A stretch of 50,795 nt of DNA, from NCBI RefSeq assembly GCF_001949145.1, contig NW_019091415.1, positions 243,823 to 294,617 on the forward strand, in the 5' to 3' direction. The notes beneath the pieces were generated by a model. It saw only the letters and a list, made by a program, of their open reading frames with translations, was not told the DNA's origin and did not search any database. This DNA comes from Acanthaster planci (taxonomy: Eukaryota > Echinodermata > Asteroidea > Valvatida > Acanthasteridae). This document shows, piece after piece, positions 49,380 to 50,795 of this stretch. A program made the position numbers and the translations under genes. Position 1 is the stretch's first letter. Each line of letters begins with the position of its first letter.

Positions 49380-50750
49380 ATTGACGGTGTATGGACGTTT
49401 TGACCGACGTTTGTACGTGTTGAAAGCGAACAATGACTGTGTGGTTGATCGGGCATGTGTACATGCACATATACAGTGGACATGTACAGTATGTGTCACA
49501 CAGTGACTGAGGTGACTGCAGTCACTTCACTGCCAGATGAAACATTGTTTATTCGACAAAGGTAAATTTGCCAACAACTACAACGTAGTACTCAGCGAAG
49601 CCATGAAAATATACAGATCGACCTCGCCTGTGCATCATACAAGCACTCAGGAATGTCATGTGGCTCATGGATTTTTGTGAGACAAGTTACACGAGCTGCG
49701 CTTCAAGAGTTTAAAATAAACTGCATTGTTCTCCTTTTTTCTCAAAGCAGTGATCTAAAAAAATGGATCAAATTCGGAGAATGATACACAAAGTAAAACA
49801 CAAGCCCTAAAATCGGCCAATATTGAAAATTGCAGCAAATGCACATCCTATACACTACCTGATAATTGACACTGTGCACTTTTGCATATCCCTTGTAGTT
49901 TGGCCACAGATTTGTATAATTTTGTGTTTTGGACTCACATTAGCAGTGGTTTAGGGTAAACTTGCTAAACCAATCTGGTTTATCATATCTTGCTAAACCA
50001 ATTGTGGTTTTTTCAATAGTTACTACATTCTTGCTTTGGGGCTCCAATCATGTTTAAAGCAACACTATACATGTGGTACTAAATAAGTCAAACTCTAGAT
50101 TACTGGCATGTAATTATGTTAATATGCAAGATACTTACATGTACTTCTGTGTAAAACGAGCACTTGCTAGAAAAGGCAATAAATGCTCAGCGAATTTTAG
50201 CTGGAGCAGACCACATATCACATGTATGTGTATTTCTCTCATCCTCTTTAGGGCAAAAAAGTGTTTGAGAAATGGACAAATGGTGTGCTGACAGTTTTTA
50301 CCAACATACATATGACATGTATGAACCATGAACGTGTGGCAGCACATTTGCCCGTTTGGCCATGCTATGACTGTGGTAGCTGCAGTCAGTTCACTGCACA
50401 TTAGTGTGTTGTTTATTTGACATTTTCAAAGCATTGCACTGTTGAAGGAAGAGGTGCAAACTTTTAAGGTACATGTACATTTGCCCAAGCTGTGAATAAA
50501 AAATGCATTTCTGGGAGGACATCTTTAATCTGCCAACTGACCTCGCTTGTGTTAATGCATTTGAGAATGTCCTGTGGCCGATGGATTTTTTGCAAGACAA
50601 ATTACAAGATATGCCCTTTGAGTGTTAAATAATGTTTTTCTTGATTTGTCTTAACTCAATAAATGAAACAACTTAGTTCATAGAAAGAAAGTAAATACTC
50701 CCTCCCCCATTGGCCAATTTTTGGAAAACTGTAGCAAATACAAACCCAGG
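49380..50750. repeat. Two diverged direct copies of a 0.4-0.5 kb segment
   Basis: About 49440-49860 and 50310-50750 share ordered landmarks: ctgcagtca-cttcactgc, ttgtttatt-gaca, acctcgc-tgtg, gaatgtc-tgtgg, tggattttt, gacaa-ttaca, ggccaat and gcaaatac/gcaaatgc. The offset drifts between about 865 and 915 bp because of small insertions. Non-coding. Confidence 0.65.
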
Positions 50751-50795
50751 GAAAGCTTACCCATGCCTCCACACACCCACACAAGTGTGTATTTG

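Overview
The window is animal genomic DNA. It holds one large intron-rich gene, read on the minus strand, and introns full of decayed mobile elements. The gene is a partial axonemal dynein heavy chain, and I assign it to DNAH2 (the inner-arm I1/f beta-type heavy chain). Nineteen consecutive exons with GT-AG borders and matching phases run from 46861 down to 2187. Together they give 3,047 coding bases, about 1,015 residues with no internal stop. The gene continues past both edges: roughly the first two thirds of the protein lies beyond 50795, and the last few hundred residues lie to the left of position 1. An axonemal dynein, an AT-rich background, piggyBac/hAT/tRNA-SINE repeats and frequent ACATGTACATGT-like words suggest a ciliated invertebrate metazoan. 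I cannot name the species.

The exons follow protein order. 46861-42855 covers the end of stalk coiled coil 1, the microtubule-binding domain and coiled coil 2. 41435-30812 covers AAA5 and the helices after it. 30004-13574 covers AAA6 and the start of the C-terminal domain. 3851-2187 covers more of the C-terminal domain. No second host gene was recognised on either strand.

The introns carry the rest. A nearly complete but dead piggyBac element (25723-28015) with TTAA ends fills most of one intron. Three non-autonomous TTAA elements of a related family sit at 15385-15873, 29156-29750 and 41879-42371. A GAGACC-rich, hAT-like element occurs at 40117-40657 and, with an expanded minisatellite, at 1-971. 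A tRNA-headed element flanked by 92-bp direct repeats lies at 31806-32190, ending next to a splice donor. Other items are a 33-bp-arm hairpin (4648-4727), an inverted repeat pair (about 4.9 and 12.1 kb) enclosing an unexplained GC-rich block (5200-8850) and a degenerate array with CRE-like palindromes (8850-11201), a fold-back element (35540-36460), and small MITEs, LINE scraps and segmental duplications.

I found no CRISPR array, operon, rRNA or functional tRNA. No clearly new biological system is proven. The most unusual items are the tRNA/direct-repeat element, the near-perfect hairpin and the palindrome-rich array.
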